Below are positions 7,477 to 14,489 of a stretch of DNA of 25,452 nt, in pieces; the stretch's first letter is position 1; each line of letters starts with the position of its first letter. The position numbers were made by a program, and so were the translations under genes. Source of the DNA: Allopontixanthobacter sp041741895 (lineage in GTDB: Bacteria; Pseudomonadota; Alphaproteobacteria; Sphingomonadales; Sphingomonadaceae); assembly GCA_041741895.1 (NCBI GenBank), contig JBGSJO010000110.1, positions 1 to 25,452 on the forward strand, in the 5' to 3' direction. The notes beneath the pieces were generated by a model, which did not search any database, was not told where the DNA came from, and worked only from the letters and a program-made list of their open reading frames with translations.

Positions 7477-8241
7477 GTGGGACTGCTGCTTTCCATCGGC
7501 CGAATGCTGGCGAGGTATCTGACAGGGCCGTCGCGCGCGCCATACGTCAACATGCCGACCGATCCGGTGCTGCTGGCGCGCACCATCAAACCGGGCGATG
7601 TGCTGCTGGTGGAAGGCAAGCAGCGGATCAGCACGGCAATCAAATATCTGACCCAGTCAACCTGGTCTCACGCCGCCTTGTGTGTCGAGGTTCAGATGGC
7701 GCCCGATCGCCAGCCGCATGCGGTTTTTATCGAAGCCGATGCGGTTGACGGTGTACGGCTCATCAACATGGAGGTGTTTGACGGGCTGCATACGCGGATT
7801 TGCCGCCCGATCGGTTTGTCACCGCCGGACATCGCGGCGCTGGTAGCCAATGCCAAGTCCCACATCGGCGATAGCTATGATTTGCGCAATGTAATCGATC
7901 TGGCGCGCTATCTGTGCCCGACCCCGCCAGTGCCGGTTTCATGGCGCAGGCGCATGATCGCGTTTGGCAGCGGGGAACCGACGCAGGCGATCTGTTCGAC
8001 ACTGGTCGCCCAGGCATTCCAATCGATCCACTATCCGATCCTGCCGGAAATAACCCGCGAACTGGCCGAAGACCCCGATTGCGAAGGCTGTGTCAGGGAA
8101 TTGTTGCACATCCGCCATCACAGCCTTTTCACCCCGCGTGATTTCGATGTCTCACCATATTTCCAGATCGTGAAACCAAGCCTGGAAAACGGCTTCGATC
8201 ACCGCACATTAACCTGGCAGGACCGCCGCGAAATTCGGTAA
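7477..8241 (+). CDS. YiiX/YebB-like permuted papain-fold (NlpC/P60 superfamily) protein
   Basis: A 254-residue protein with the three blocks of the YiiX/DUF830 group: GDVLLVEG (residues 40-47), TWSHAALCV with His65, and CSTLVAQAF with Cys173. His before Cys is the circularly permuted order. Known relatives have a catalytic Cys-His pair and are thought to act on lipid-linked, peptide or acyl substrates; the substrate here is unknown. The frame opens with GTG at 7477, and an ATG at residue 10 (7504) is an alternative; the ribosome site is weak for both, which is consistent with coupling to the CBS gene 18 bases upstream. No signal peptide is obvious, although the first 16 residues are mildly hydrophobic. 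Confidence 0.85.
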   Translation: MGLLLSIGRMLARYLTGPSRAPYVNMPTDPVLLARTIKPGDVLLVEGKQRISTAIKYLTQSTWSHAALCVEVQMAPDRQPHAVFIEADAVDGVRLINMEVFDGLHTRICRPIGLSPPDIAALVANAKSHIGDSYDLRNVIDLARYLCPTPPVPVSWRRRMIAFGSGEPTQAICSTLVAQAFQSIHYPILPEITRELAEDPDCEGCVRELLHIRHHSLFTPRDFDVSPYFQIVKPSLENGFDHRTLTWQDRREIR

Positions 8242-8264
8242 ACGGGGAATTTCAGCACGATGCT

Positions 8265-9386
8265 CTAACTGTTCCCGGCACCGAGCACGAGCCGGTAGTT
8301 TTGCCGTTCCAGCCTGCACGGCGGGCGGAATTCTGAAAGCTGGCCAGCGCCAATGCTTGCAAGAAACTGATCGGCACGCAATCTGTCCGGCGCATCAAGG
8401 CTCTCGAGATAATCAAGCGCGACCTGCAGCCGGTAAAGCGAAAATGTCAGCGCCGCCCGCTTGCCTGTTCGCCCCCCGATTGAAAAGGGCAGTTCCCCCA
8501 CTGCCCTGGGCACGGCGGTTCCCGGCACATTATCCCGCGCCCACTGCGCCAGCAGCCCGGCGGTTTCGATAAGGAACGGGATCTGCTCTGCCGCCTGGCG
8601 CTGGAATATGGGCAGCAGCGTCGCGGGGCATTCATCCTGCCGCAGATAGTCGCCTTCGATCACGGCCGGATCATGGCAATCGGTCACCCACCGGGCCACG
8701 CTTGGGGCAATCCGTTGCATCAATTCCCCGGATTTGGGGTCGCGGTAGAGATGCGCATATAACGGACCAAGCAGCGCAAAATCGCCAAGCGATGGCCGGG
8801 TGCCGAACAGAAATGGATGTTTGGCAAGATGCGCGGAGAATTCCGCGAGAAATGCCTCGTAAGACGCCTCGATCCCGGGAATTGTCGTTTCATCCACGCC
8901 CACCGCAGGGAGCATGGAACGAAACCTCTCACCGACACTTCTGCCGATTGCCACTTGCTCTTCCGGCGTCGCGCCCGGCGCTGCCGTTCGGCCAAATTCG
9001 CCGTAAATCCATTCAGCGTTATAATTCCAGCGATAATGCATCGCGGGAATTACCAGCCACTCGTCACCGTATAATTGCAGCATCAAACTCGCGAATCCCT
9101 GCACCGCCCCACCGGGCAGGACAGGAATGCCTGCTTCGCGCGCTTCGAAATAGGCAATTATATCGGCTGAATCCTGAAGCATCCCGCCATCTGGCGTCTG
9201 GAGGACCGGAATTACCGGCCATCCGATCCGCGGAACTATGGTGTCACGGTAAACCTCTGCGGTCGCCTGGATTTCTTCGAAGGAAACCCCTTTCCAGCGT
9301 AAATAGCCCCTTACCTTGCCGGTAAACAAACTGGCAGGTGATCCAATGAGAATATAGGTGATAGTATTTCCCTTATGATCGCGCAT
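8265..9386 (-). CDS. Glutathione S-transferase family protein
   Basis: A 373-residue protein with an N-terminal thioredoxin-like GST domain (about residues 8-90, with the cis-Pro segment WPVIPVLQTPDGG and the helix start DSADIIAYFE) and an all-helical C-terminal domain (about 100-240) containing GTRPSLGDFALLGPLYAHL. The following 130 residues extend beyond a normal GST. I start at ATG 9384-9386 because CAGGGG lies upstream; an in-frame ATG at 9404 has no ribosome site. The start overlaps the end of the YeeE-like gene by 14 bases, implying translational coupling. A glutathione-dependent role linked to imported sulfur is inferred only from the operon. Its stop faces the YiiX stop 23 bases away. 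Confidence 0.87.
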   Translation of the reverse strand: MRDHKGNTITYILIGSPASLFTGKVRGYLRWKGVSFEEIQATAEVYRDTIVPRIGWPVIPVLQTPDGGMLQDSADIIAYFEAREAGIPVLPGGAVQGFASLMLQLYGDEWLVIPAMHYRWNYNAEWIYGEFGRTAAPGATPEEQVAIGRSVGERFRSMLPAVGVDETTIPGIEASYEAFLAEFSAHLAKHPFLFGTRPSLGDFALLGPLYAHLYRDPKSGELMQRIAPSVARWVTDCHDPAVIEGDYLRQDECPATLLPIFQRQAAEQIPFLIETAGLLAQWARDNVPGTAVPRAVGELPFSIGGRTGKRAALTFSLYRLQVALDYLESLDAPDRLRADQFLASIGAGQLSEFRPPCRLERQNYRLVLGAGNS

Positions 9387-10347
9387 TGTGCCCCTGAAGA
9401 ACATTCTGCATTTTTAATGTAATGGGATGCATAAGACGAAAACCGGTCGCGATCGTCAGCATCATACCCAGATATGCCACCAACCCGTGACTAGCGAGCC
9501 CGGGTATCGACCAAAGCATCATTGTGTCATTGCCCCCCGGGATCATCTTGGCACCAGCCCCCATCAGAAAACCGCCGGCAAGGCAGCTGGCCGCCGCGCG
9601 CCAGGATGGCAGAACAATTGTGAAATTCGAACCAAGAACCGAGCTGAGAACTGCTCCGCCGAACATACTCAAAGCGCCAACCTCCAACGGCCAGGTGCGC
9701 GGGGTCAATTGTCCGTGTACAGCGCGGTCCAGAACGGAGGTGTAACTCCAGTCCGGGTTGAATGCGTAGATAACCCCGCCCGAAATCCCCACCACGATCA
9801 GCGCCATCATCGTCATCGTCCGGCGGCGGTGCAGTTTCATCAGGCTGAAAACGATCATGACGGCGAACAATACGGCAGCCAGACATCCAAACCAGGTCAG
9901 ATGTACGGCGGCTATAGCCTCTGCCGCGGATCGCCCCCGGGTCTCATCGGCGCCATCGGACGCAAAGGTAAATACACCGAGCGCCAGCGCGATTCCGGCC
10001 AGAGTGAGCAGATAGTTGAGATTTCCGCGGCACAGCTGCGAAACACTCCCCAGAAAGCACCCCTTGTTCAACAAAGCACCGGCGCCGAGCACAACACTGC
10101 CTGCCACCAACGACAGGGTGATCGGCATGTCAGCGGGAAATCTGAGATTGAGCGGTGTCAGAAACGCAAAGCCGAGCAGGACCAACCCCGCCCAGCTGAT
10201 GGCAACAAGCAACCCCAGCAACCAGTCTGGCCGCCGTTCGATTACCAATCTTCTGGTACTGGCAACGCTGCAGCTGTTTGCGCGGACCAGGAAAAAGCCA
10301 AGCAGCAGCCCGGCGACTGGCGTGATCCAGGCCGTAGTATGCAACAT
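9373..10347 (-). CDS. YeeE/YedE family (TsuA-like) sulfur-compound transporter
   Basis: A 324-residue multi-spanning inner membrane protein of the YeeE/YedE family, whose best-studied members import thiosulfate through conserved cysteines. ANSCSVAS places Cys26 and NKGCFLGSV places Cys97 in the two family repeats; the matching C-terminal segment reads AKMIPGGNDTMM, the cysteine-free variant. I start at ATG 10345-10347, one base after the stop of the upstream small gene, so translation is probably coupled; a TTG at 10368 is a weaker choice. Together with the rhodanese further upstream and the GST downstream, the context suggests uptake and handling of thiosulfate or another sulfane-sulfur compound (inference). 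Confidence 0.88.
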   Translation of the reverse strand: MLHTTAWITPVAGLLLGFFLVRANSCSVASTRRLVIERRPDWLLGLLVAISWAGLVLLGFAFLTPLNLRFPADMPITLSLVAGSVVLGAGALLNKGCFLGSVSQLCRGNLNYLLTLAGIALALGVFTFASDGADETRGRSAAEAIAAVHLTWFGCLAAVLFAVMIVFSLMKLHRRRTMTMMALIVVGISGGVIYAFNPDWSYTSVLDRAVHGQLTPRTWPLEVGALSMFGGAVLSSVLGSNFTIVLPSWRAAASCLAGGFLMGAGAKMIPGGNDTMMLWSIPGLASHGLVAYLGMMLTIATGFRLMHPITLKMQNVLQGHNARS

Positions 10348-10348
10348 T

Positions 10349-10690
10349 CTATTGCGCGCAAGGATCAAGCATACAGCGCATGATACCGAGCACGGGGATG
10401 AGCAGCAGGCTGACAGCCATCAATCCCACTATTCTGCTATCATACACGGTCGAAACATGATGATATGCCGGGATGGCAACCATCGCCGACACGGCAAGAG
10501 CTGCCAGCTGCGATCTGGCCATGTTGGGGCGCCGGGTGCTGCGCGGCTTTACCGCGCGCTTGAATTCCTGCCGCAATGGCTGATCTGGCTGGATGTTCGC
10601 GCTGGCCGATGGATTGTGCCGATCAGCGGGACTGGCGATTGCGCGGCCGGAAGCCGCGCCGGTTGCCGCCAATTCGAACAATAGGGACAT
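10349..10690 (-). CDS. Small membrane protein of unknown function
   Basis: A 113-residue product with a polar, Arg/Pro/Ser-rich N-terminal half (residues 1-56) and two hydrophobic segments (about 60-80 and 88-105), separated by AYHHVSTVYDSR; it ends with two cysteines (MRCMLDPCAQ). I recognise no family. It is probably real: the ATG at 10688-10690 follows a strong GGAGGAG, a sigma-F-type promoter lies 41 bases upstream, and its stop is coupled to the YeeE start. The His-His and Cys residues could bind metal, but this is speculation. Confidence 0.7.
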   Translation of the reverse strand: MSLLFELAATGAASGRAIASPADRHNPSASANIQPDQPLRQEFKRAVKPRSTRRPNMARSQLAALAVSAMVAIPAYHHVSTVYDSRIVGLMAVSLLLIPVLGIMRCMLDPCAQ

Positions 10691-10731
10691 GGCGCATTCT
10701 CCTCCATCTGTTTGAAGATATTACCTGTCTA

Positions 10732-10758
10732 TTCGTTTGAAAGGGAGGTTTGGTTACG
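10732..10758 (-). promoter_or_regulatory. Sigma-F-type ECF promoter E (CGTAACC-N16-CGAAT)
   Basis: On the minus strand CGTAACC (10752-10758) precedes CGAA (10732-10735) by exactly 16 bases. The -35 element includes the stop codon of the rhodanese gene (10754-10756). The -10 ends 41 bases before the ATG of the small membrane protein that opens the YeeE-GST operon. Confidence 0.83.
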
Positions 10759-11191
10759 CGCCGGGGCGCCGCGTCGGCAAGCCTCGTGCGATCCAGCCGG
10801 GTCCGGCACCGGAACCGAGCATTCCTTCGGGAACATCATGAACTCTGCTGTATCCCGCTGCGGCAAGCCGCAAGGCCATGAACCGTGAACGCCCGCCGCG
10901 CGCGCAGATGAGCGCAATCTGCCGCGAGCGATCTTTGCCGACCCGGCGGGCAAGTTCGCCCATGAAATCAGGCTGGTGCATCGACAATGCCTGGGCGGAC
11001 TGTCCGATGCCCGTTTGCCGCCATTCTACAGGCGAGCGAATGTCGACCAACAAGATGGTCCCGCGCGCGGCCCGATCGGCGGCTTCACGCGCGGTCAGAA
11101 CCTGTATCTGGTCCGCTATGCCAATCGCCAGCCCGGCCGATCCTACGCAGAACGCCGCCGCCCCCGCCAGCAGAACCGCGCGCCGCTTCAC
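10754..11191 (-). CDS. Membrane-anchored or exported rhodanese-domain protein
   Basis: A 145-residue single-domain rhodanese. After a basic start and a hydrophobic segment (residues about 5-24, a signal anchor or signal peptide) comes the fold with VDIRSPVEW and the active-site loop CARGGRS (Cys96), able to carry a persulfide. Rhodaneses transfer sulfane sulfur, for example from thiosulfate. I choose the GTG at 11189-11191, which forms a GTGA overlap with the stop of the preceding reductase gene; the longer TTG start at 11203 lacks a ribosome site. It is thus translated with the TVP38-reductase fusion, suggesting that both act at the membrane on related redox or sulfur chemistry. Confidence 0.88.
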   Translation of the reverse strand: MKRRAVLLAGAAAFCVGSAGLAIGIADQIQVLTAREAADRAARGTILLVDIRSPVEWRQTGIGQSAQALSMHQPDFMGELARRVGKDRSRQIALICARGGRSRFMALRLAAAGYSRVHDVPEGMLGSGAGPGWIARGLPTRRPGA

Positions 11192-13338
11192 CCGCGCCGC
11201 CAACGGTGATAGCGTTCAACCCAGATCAGCAGCTTTTGCGGGGCGTGGTTCCGTTTCCATTCGCCCGCCACATATTTGTTGGCTTCGGCCATGGTCGGAT
11301 AGGTATGGATGGTGCCCAATATCTTGTTCAGGCCCAGTCCGTGTTTCATCGCCAGCACATATTCTGCCAGCAATTCACCCGCATGTTCGCCCACGATGGT
11401 CACGCCCAAGATTTTGTCCTTTCCCGGAACCGTCAGCACTTTGACGAAACCTTTCGTGGCGCTTTCGGTAATCGCCCGGTCGAGTTCATGCATCGGATAG
11501 GTGGTCAGTTCATAGGCAATACCGCGTTCTTCCGCTTCGCGTTCATTGATCCCCACCCGGGCGATTTCCGGATCGAGGAAAGTTGCCTGGGGAATGACCC
11601 GGTAATCGACCTTGAACCGGCGCAAATGGCCGAACAGCGCATTGACGCTGGCAAACCACGCCTGATGGGATGCTGTATGGGTGAATTGATAGGGCCCCGA
11701 TACATCGCCGGCGGCAAAGATGTTGGGGTACGCCGTGGCCAACCCGTCATCCGTGACCACGGTCGCATTGGTCTGGATGCCCAGTTCTTCCAGCCCATAG
11801 CCGGTAAGTCGGGCCGATCTGCCAACCGCGATCAGCAGCGCATCAAATGGAACCGCCCGTTCCTGGCCGCCAAAATCCACGATCACGCGTTTCTCTCCAT
11901 CAACCATTTCACAGCGGACCGCATTGTGATCGGTCAGAACAGTAATCCCCGATGCCTGCTGAGCCTCCAGCGCGATTGCCGAGACATCGTCATCCTCGCG
12001 CGGCATGATCCGCGGCCCGCGCTGGATTTGCGTGACCTGGGCGCCAAGGCGCGCAAACGCCTGCGACAATTCGCACCCGATCGGCCCGCCGCCAAGCACA
12101 ACCAGGCGTTCGGGAATATTATCCAGCTTGGCGAATTCTTCCCACAGCGTGTCACTGGTGACATAGCCCACATCATCCAGCCCCGGCAGGTCCGGAACAT
12201 GGGGCGCTGCTCCGGCGGCGATGATGATCGAGCGGGTAGTCAACCGCTGAATTTCGCCGTCATTGCGCTTGATCTCGACTGTCCAGGGATCGATGATCCC
12301 GGCATAACCTTCCACCACATCAACGCCCAGCTTTGTGTACCGCTCCACGCTGTCATGCGGCTCGATCTCGGCGATAATGTCATGAACGCGCTGCATGACG
12401 TGTTTGAAACTGAACTTGGGATCGACTGCCGCCAATCCGTACACATCGCCGCGGCGCATCTGATCCGCCAGCTTGGCGCTTTTGATCAGTGCCTTGCTCG
12501 GCACACATCCGTAATTGAGGCAGTCACCACCCATTTTGGAAGCTTCGACCAGTGTCACCTTGGCTTTGACTGTTGCCGCAATATAGGATGATACCAGTCC
12601 GGCCGCACCGGCGCCGATTACCACCAGATTGCGGTCATAGCTCTTGGGTCTGGTCCACCGTGCATAGACCCGGCGGCGCTTGATGGCGGCCATGATCCAC
12701 TTGCCGATCCAGGGGGTCAGTCCAAGCGCCGCGAAGGACGCCAGCAACCCAGGCGAGGCAATGTCGCTCAGATCATTGATCCGGGCAATCTGTGTGCCTG
12801 CATTGACATAGACAATCGTCCCCAACAGCATGCCGACCTGGCTCACCCAGAAATAGGTACGGGTCTTGATCGACGTCAGCCCCATCAGCAGGTTGACCAG
12901 AAAGAACGGGAACACCGGCACCAGGCGGAGCGAAAACAGATAGAACGCACCATCGCGCTCCACGCCTTCGTTCAGGGCTTTCAGGCGGCCGCCAAAGCGG
13001 GCCTGCACCCAGTCCCTGAACAGGAAGCGGGAGCCCAGAAAAGCCAGGGTCGCGCCGACTGTCGAGGCAAAGGAAACAATCACCGTGCCAAGCACGACAC
13101 CGAAGATCGCCCCTGCCGCCAGGGTCAGTATTACCGCACCCGGGAATGATGCAGCGGTGGCGGCAACATACACCAGGAAAAAGATGGCAATGATGGTCAG
13201 CGGCTCGGCCTGATAGCGCGCATCGATCGCGTGCTGCTGGGCCTTGAGGCTTTCCAGCGTGAGAGTTTCACCCACATCGAAATGGACAAAAGCGAAAATT
13301 GCCAGGGCGGCAAGGACAAGGATGACAATTTTCTTCAT
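11188..13338 (-). CDS. TVP38/DedA-like membrane domain fused to a MerA/Lpd-type FAD-dependent disulfide reductase
   Basis: A 716-residue fusion. Residues 1-220 form a TVP38/TMEM64 (SNARE-associated/DedA-like) membrane domain with several helices, including FPGAVILTLAAGAIFG. Residues about 235-700 form a class I pyridine nucleotide-disulfide oxidoreductase: FAD motif GAGAAG (242-247), redox cysteines in CLNYGCVPSK (Cys273, Cys278), NAD(P) motif VVLGGGPIGCE, second FAD motif NIFAAGDVSG, and the C-terminal catalytic HTYPTMAEA with His-x5-Glu. It lacks the terminal Cys pair of mercuric reductase, so mercury reduction is unlikely. It probably reduces a disulfide or a quinone-like acceptor at the inner membrane. 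A sigma-F-type promoter lies 178 bases upstream, inside the anti-sigma gene. Confidence 0.92.
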   Translation of the reverse strand: MKKIVILVLAALAIFAFVHFDVGETLTLESLKAQQHAIDARYQAEPLTIIAIFFLVYVAATAASFPGAVILTLAAGAIFGVVLGTVIVSFASTVGATLAFLGSRFLFRDWVQARFGGRLKALNEGVERDGAFYLFSLRLVPVFPFFLVNLLMGLTSIKTRTYFWVSQVGMLLGTIVYVNAGTQIARINDLSDIASPGLLASFAALGLTPWIGKWIMAAIKRRRVYARWTRPKSYDRNLVVIGAGAAGLVSSYIAATVKAKVTLVEASKMGGDCLNYGCVPSKALIKSAKLADQMRRGDVYGLAAVDPKFSFKHVMQRVHDIIAEIEPHDSVERYTKLGVDVVEGYAGIIDPWTVEIKRNDGEIQRLTTRSIIIAAGAAPHVPDLPGLDDVGYVTSDTLWEEFAKLDNIPERLVVLGGGPIGCELSQAFARLGAQVTQIQRGPRIMPREDDDVSAIALEAQQASGITVLTDHNAVRCEMVDGEKRVIVDFGGQERAVPFDALLIAVGRSARLTGYGLEELGIQTNATVVTDDGLATAYPNIFAAGDVSGPYQFTHTASHQAWFASVNALFGHLRRFKVDYRVIPQATFLDPEIARVGINEREAEERGIAYELTTYPMHELDRAITESATKGFVKVLTVPGKDKILGVTIVGEHAGELLAEYVLAMKHGLGLNKILGTIHTYPTMAEANKYVAGEWKRNHAPQKLLIWVERYHRWRRG

Positions 13339-13392
13339 GCGATAATTCCTGGAAAAAATCTGTCTCGGATCAATGTTTCGCCCATTCCGCCT

Positions 13393-13418
13393 CCCGCCCG
13401 GGCGATACCGCCCGCGGG
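13393..13418 (-). repeat. GC-rich hairpin after the anti-sigma gene
   Basis: CGGGCG-ATAC-CGCCCG (13399-13414) forms a 6-bp stem, extended by CCCG/CGGG (13393-13396 with 13415-13418) across a 2-base bulge. It starts 13 bases after the anti-sigma stop. No U-tract follows, so it is more likely an RNA-stabilising or attenuating element than a classic terminator. Confidence 0.4.
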
Positions 13419-13431
13419 AATTAATGCAGCG

Positions 13432-13632
13432 TCAGGGTTTCGCGTCGTCACTACCGGGAGCGTGTGAGGCAAATGTTCGGACAGCCTTGCCAAGCTGCGG
13501 CAACTGTCGTTCAAAATTCGTGCAACCACGGCACATGGTTACATGCATCCGTAATTTCGTCCGCTCGGACAGCGAGAGCTCCCGCTCCTGGCGCTGCGAC
13601 AGGAGGAATGTTGCGTCATGACAATTCAGCAA
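13432..13632 (-). CDS. Zinc-finger (zf-HC2 type) anti-sigma factor
   Basis: A 66-residue protein of the small zf-HC2 anti-sigma family. NCHDATFLLSQRQER at the N terminus and HVTMCRGC give the expected His-x3-Cys-x2-Cys zinc site (His30, Cys34, Cys37). The start is a TTG at 13630-13632 preceded by GGAG seven bases upstream, and it overlaps the end of the sigma gene by 7 bases. No ATG is available without losing the first half. It should bind and inactivate the ECF sigma factor encoded just upstream; the missing membrane segment indicates a soluble cytoplasmic regulator sensing zinc, thiols or oxidants. A sigma-F-type promoter (13517-13543) is embedded in its coding region. Confidence 0.8.
   Translation of the reverse strand: MLNCHDATFLLSQRQERELSLSERTKLRMHVTMCRGCTNFERQLPQLGKAVRTFASHAPGSDDAKP
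13517..13543 (-). promoter_or_regulatory. Sigma-F-type ECF promoter F (TGTAACC-N16-CGAAT), inside the anti-sigma gene
   Basis: On the minus strand TGTAACC (13537-13543) precedes CGAA (13517-13520) by exactly 16 bases. It lies in the middle of the anti-sigma coding sequence, just where the zinc-site cysteines are encoded, and reads towards the TVP38-reductase gene 178 bases downstream. Because it is within a coding region, chance or codon constraint could contribute, but the exact spacing matches the seven other copies. Confidence 0.65.
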
Positions 13633-14264
13633 GGATCGGCTCCACTTCCAAACCAGTTCCGTTCCAGGCAGGCCCGCAAACCCAGCCTTGCGCGGTGAAG
13701 GATGACATGGACGTTGGTGACTAACAGGCCCGTCTCGGCGCAGATTTCTGCAGGGCTGAGTTCGATAATTTCCCGCATCATGAAAACGCGGCCCTGCCGG
13801 GCCGGCAGGCAGCCAAGGCAAGCGTCGAATATGGCGAGAAACTGGCTGCTGTGTAGCGCTGCCTCTGGATCGCCCCAGCGGGTTGGCCGGGATTCGCCCC
13901 GCCAAATACCTCGATGGTTGAAAACTTCCGGATACCCGTCCGCCTCATTATCGCTCTCCACCTGCTCCGCAATCATCGAATGCCGCTGCCGCCGCCGCAA
14001 AATATCGGAGATCTTGTTCTTGAGGATTGCAATGATCCACGTCTTGAGTGCAGCTTTTGCGCGAAAACTACGGGCATTTTTGAGTGCACCGACGAGCGCC
14101 TCCTGCACCGCGTCCTCGGCCTCGGCATCATTGCCCAGCTGGAGCCGGGCAAAGCGCAGCATTTCAGACCGGACCCGTTCCAGGAATTGATCATCGAAGG
14201 CAGGACTTTCCACGGTGATGCCTTTCAATGCAGGGCCATTAACGGTCGAAACAAGCTGCCCCAT
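13626..14264 (-). CDS. ECF RNA polymerase sigma factor (second ECF system)
   Basis: A 212-residue ECF sigma factor. Region 2 is at about residues 26-95 (RFARLQLGNDAEAEDAVQEA and FRAKAALKTWIIAILKNKI), followed by a linker, and region 4 at about 138-195, with LPARQGRVFMMREIIELSPA and a helix-turn-helix at CAETGLLVTNVHVILHRARL. The family directs RNA polymerase to stress promoters. Its ATG (14262-14264) directly abuts the stop of NrtS, and the zf-HC2 anti-sigma gene overlaps its end, giving a normal sigma/anti-sigma pair. It is clearly different from the SigF-like factor at 17409-17933. Its own target promoters are not identified here. Confidence 0.92.
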   Translation of the reverse strand: MGQLVSTVNGPALKGITVESPAFDDQFLERVRSEMLRFARLQLGNDAEAEDAVQEALVGALKNARSFRAKAALKTWIIAILKNKISDILRRRQRHSMIAEQVESDNEADGYPEVFNHRGIWRGESRPTRWGDPEAALHSSQFLAIFDACLGCLPARQGRVFMMREIIELSPAEICAETGLLVTNVHVILHRARLGLRACLERNWFGSGADPC

Positions 14265-14489
14265 TCAATCGCCAATGGATCTGCGGGCCTTTGCCGCACT
14301 GTAACTTGCGACCAGGAATGGAACCGCATAATTCATCAGAAATCGCGGCCAATCCGCGCCCCCGCCGTGCCAGATCGTGGCCCCCTGATTGATGATATTC
14401 AGGCACGTGCCCACCACAATCGCCACGCGCATTGCGCTCCCGGCCACTGGTCTTGAAATCATCAAGGTGAACAGATTTGCTTCCAGCAT
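14265..14489 (-). CDS. nrtS: NrtS-family small membrane protein (nitrate/nitrite transporter)
   Basis: A 74-residue protein with two hydrophobic helices. The first contains MRVAIVVGTCLNIINQGATI and the second MNYAVPFLVASYSAA; the Asn-x-Ile-Asn-Gln-Gly motif and the Tyr-x-Val-Pro segment match the NrtS family, described in cyanobacteria and other bacteria as a small nitrate/nitrite permease acting as an oligomer. ATG 14487-14489 follows directly after the stop of the flavoprotein gene, with GAGGTG just upstream, and its own stop abuts the ECF sigma start. This places it firmly in a flavoprotein-NrtS-sigma-anti-sigma operon. Its transport substrate here is inferred from the family only. Confidence 0.8.
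   Translation of the reverse strand: MLEANLFTLMISRPVAGSAMRVAIVVGTCLNIINQGATIWHGGGADWPRFLMNYAVPFLVASYSAAKARRSIGD

Noticed and set aside
9427..10383. Plus-strand open frame (318 codons) opposite the YeeE gene
   Set aside because: Gln/Arg/His-rich shadow of a membrane protein; no recognisable domain.
10987..12591. Long plus-strand open frame (534 codons) opposite the TVP38-reductase gene
   Set aside because: No motif or ribosome site; the minus-strand frame carries all FAD, NAD and redox motifs.
11188..13338. Mercuric reductase (merA)
   Set aside because: The redox CxxxxC is present, but the C-terminal Cys pair and N-terminal metal-binding domain of MerA are absent and there are no mer neighbours.
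13393..13418. Intrinsic terminator after the anti-sigma gene
   Set aside because: The stem is strong but no T-run follows in either direction, so I list it only as a hairpin.
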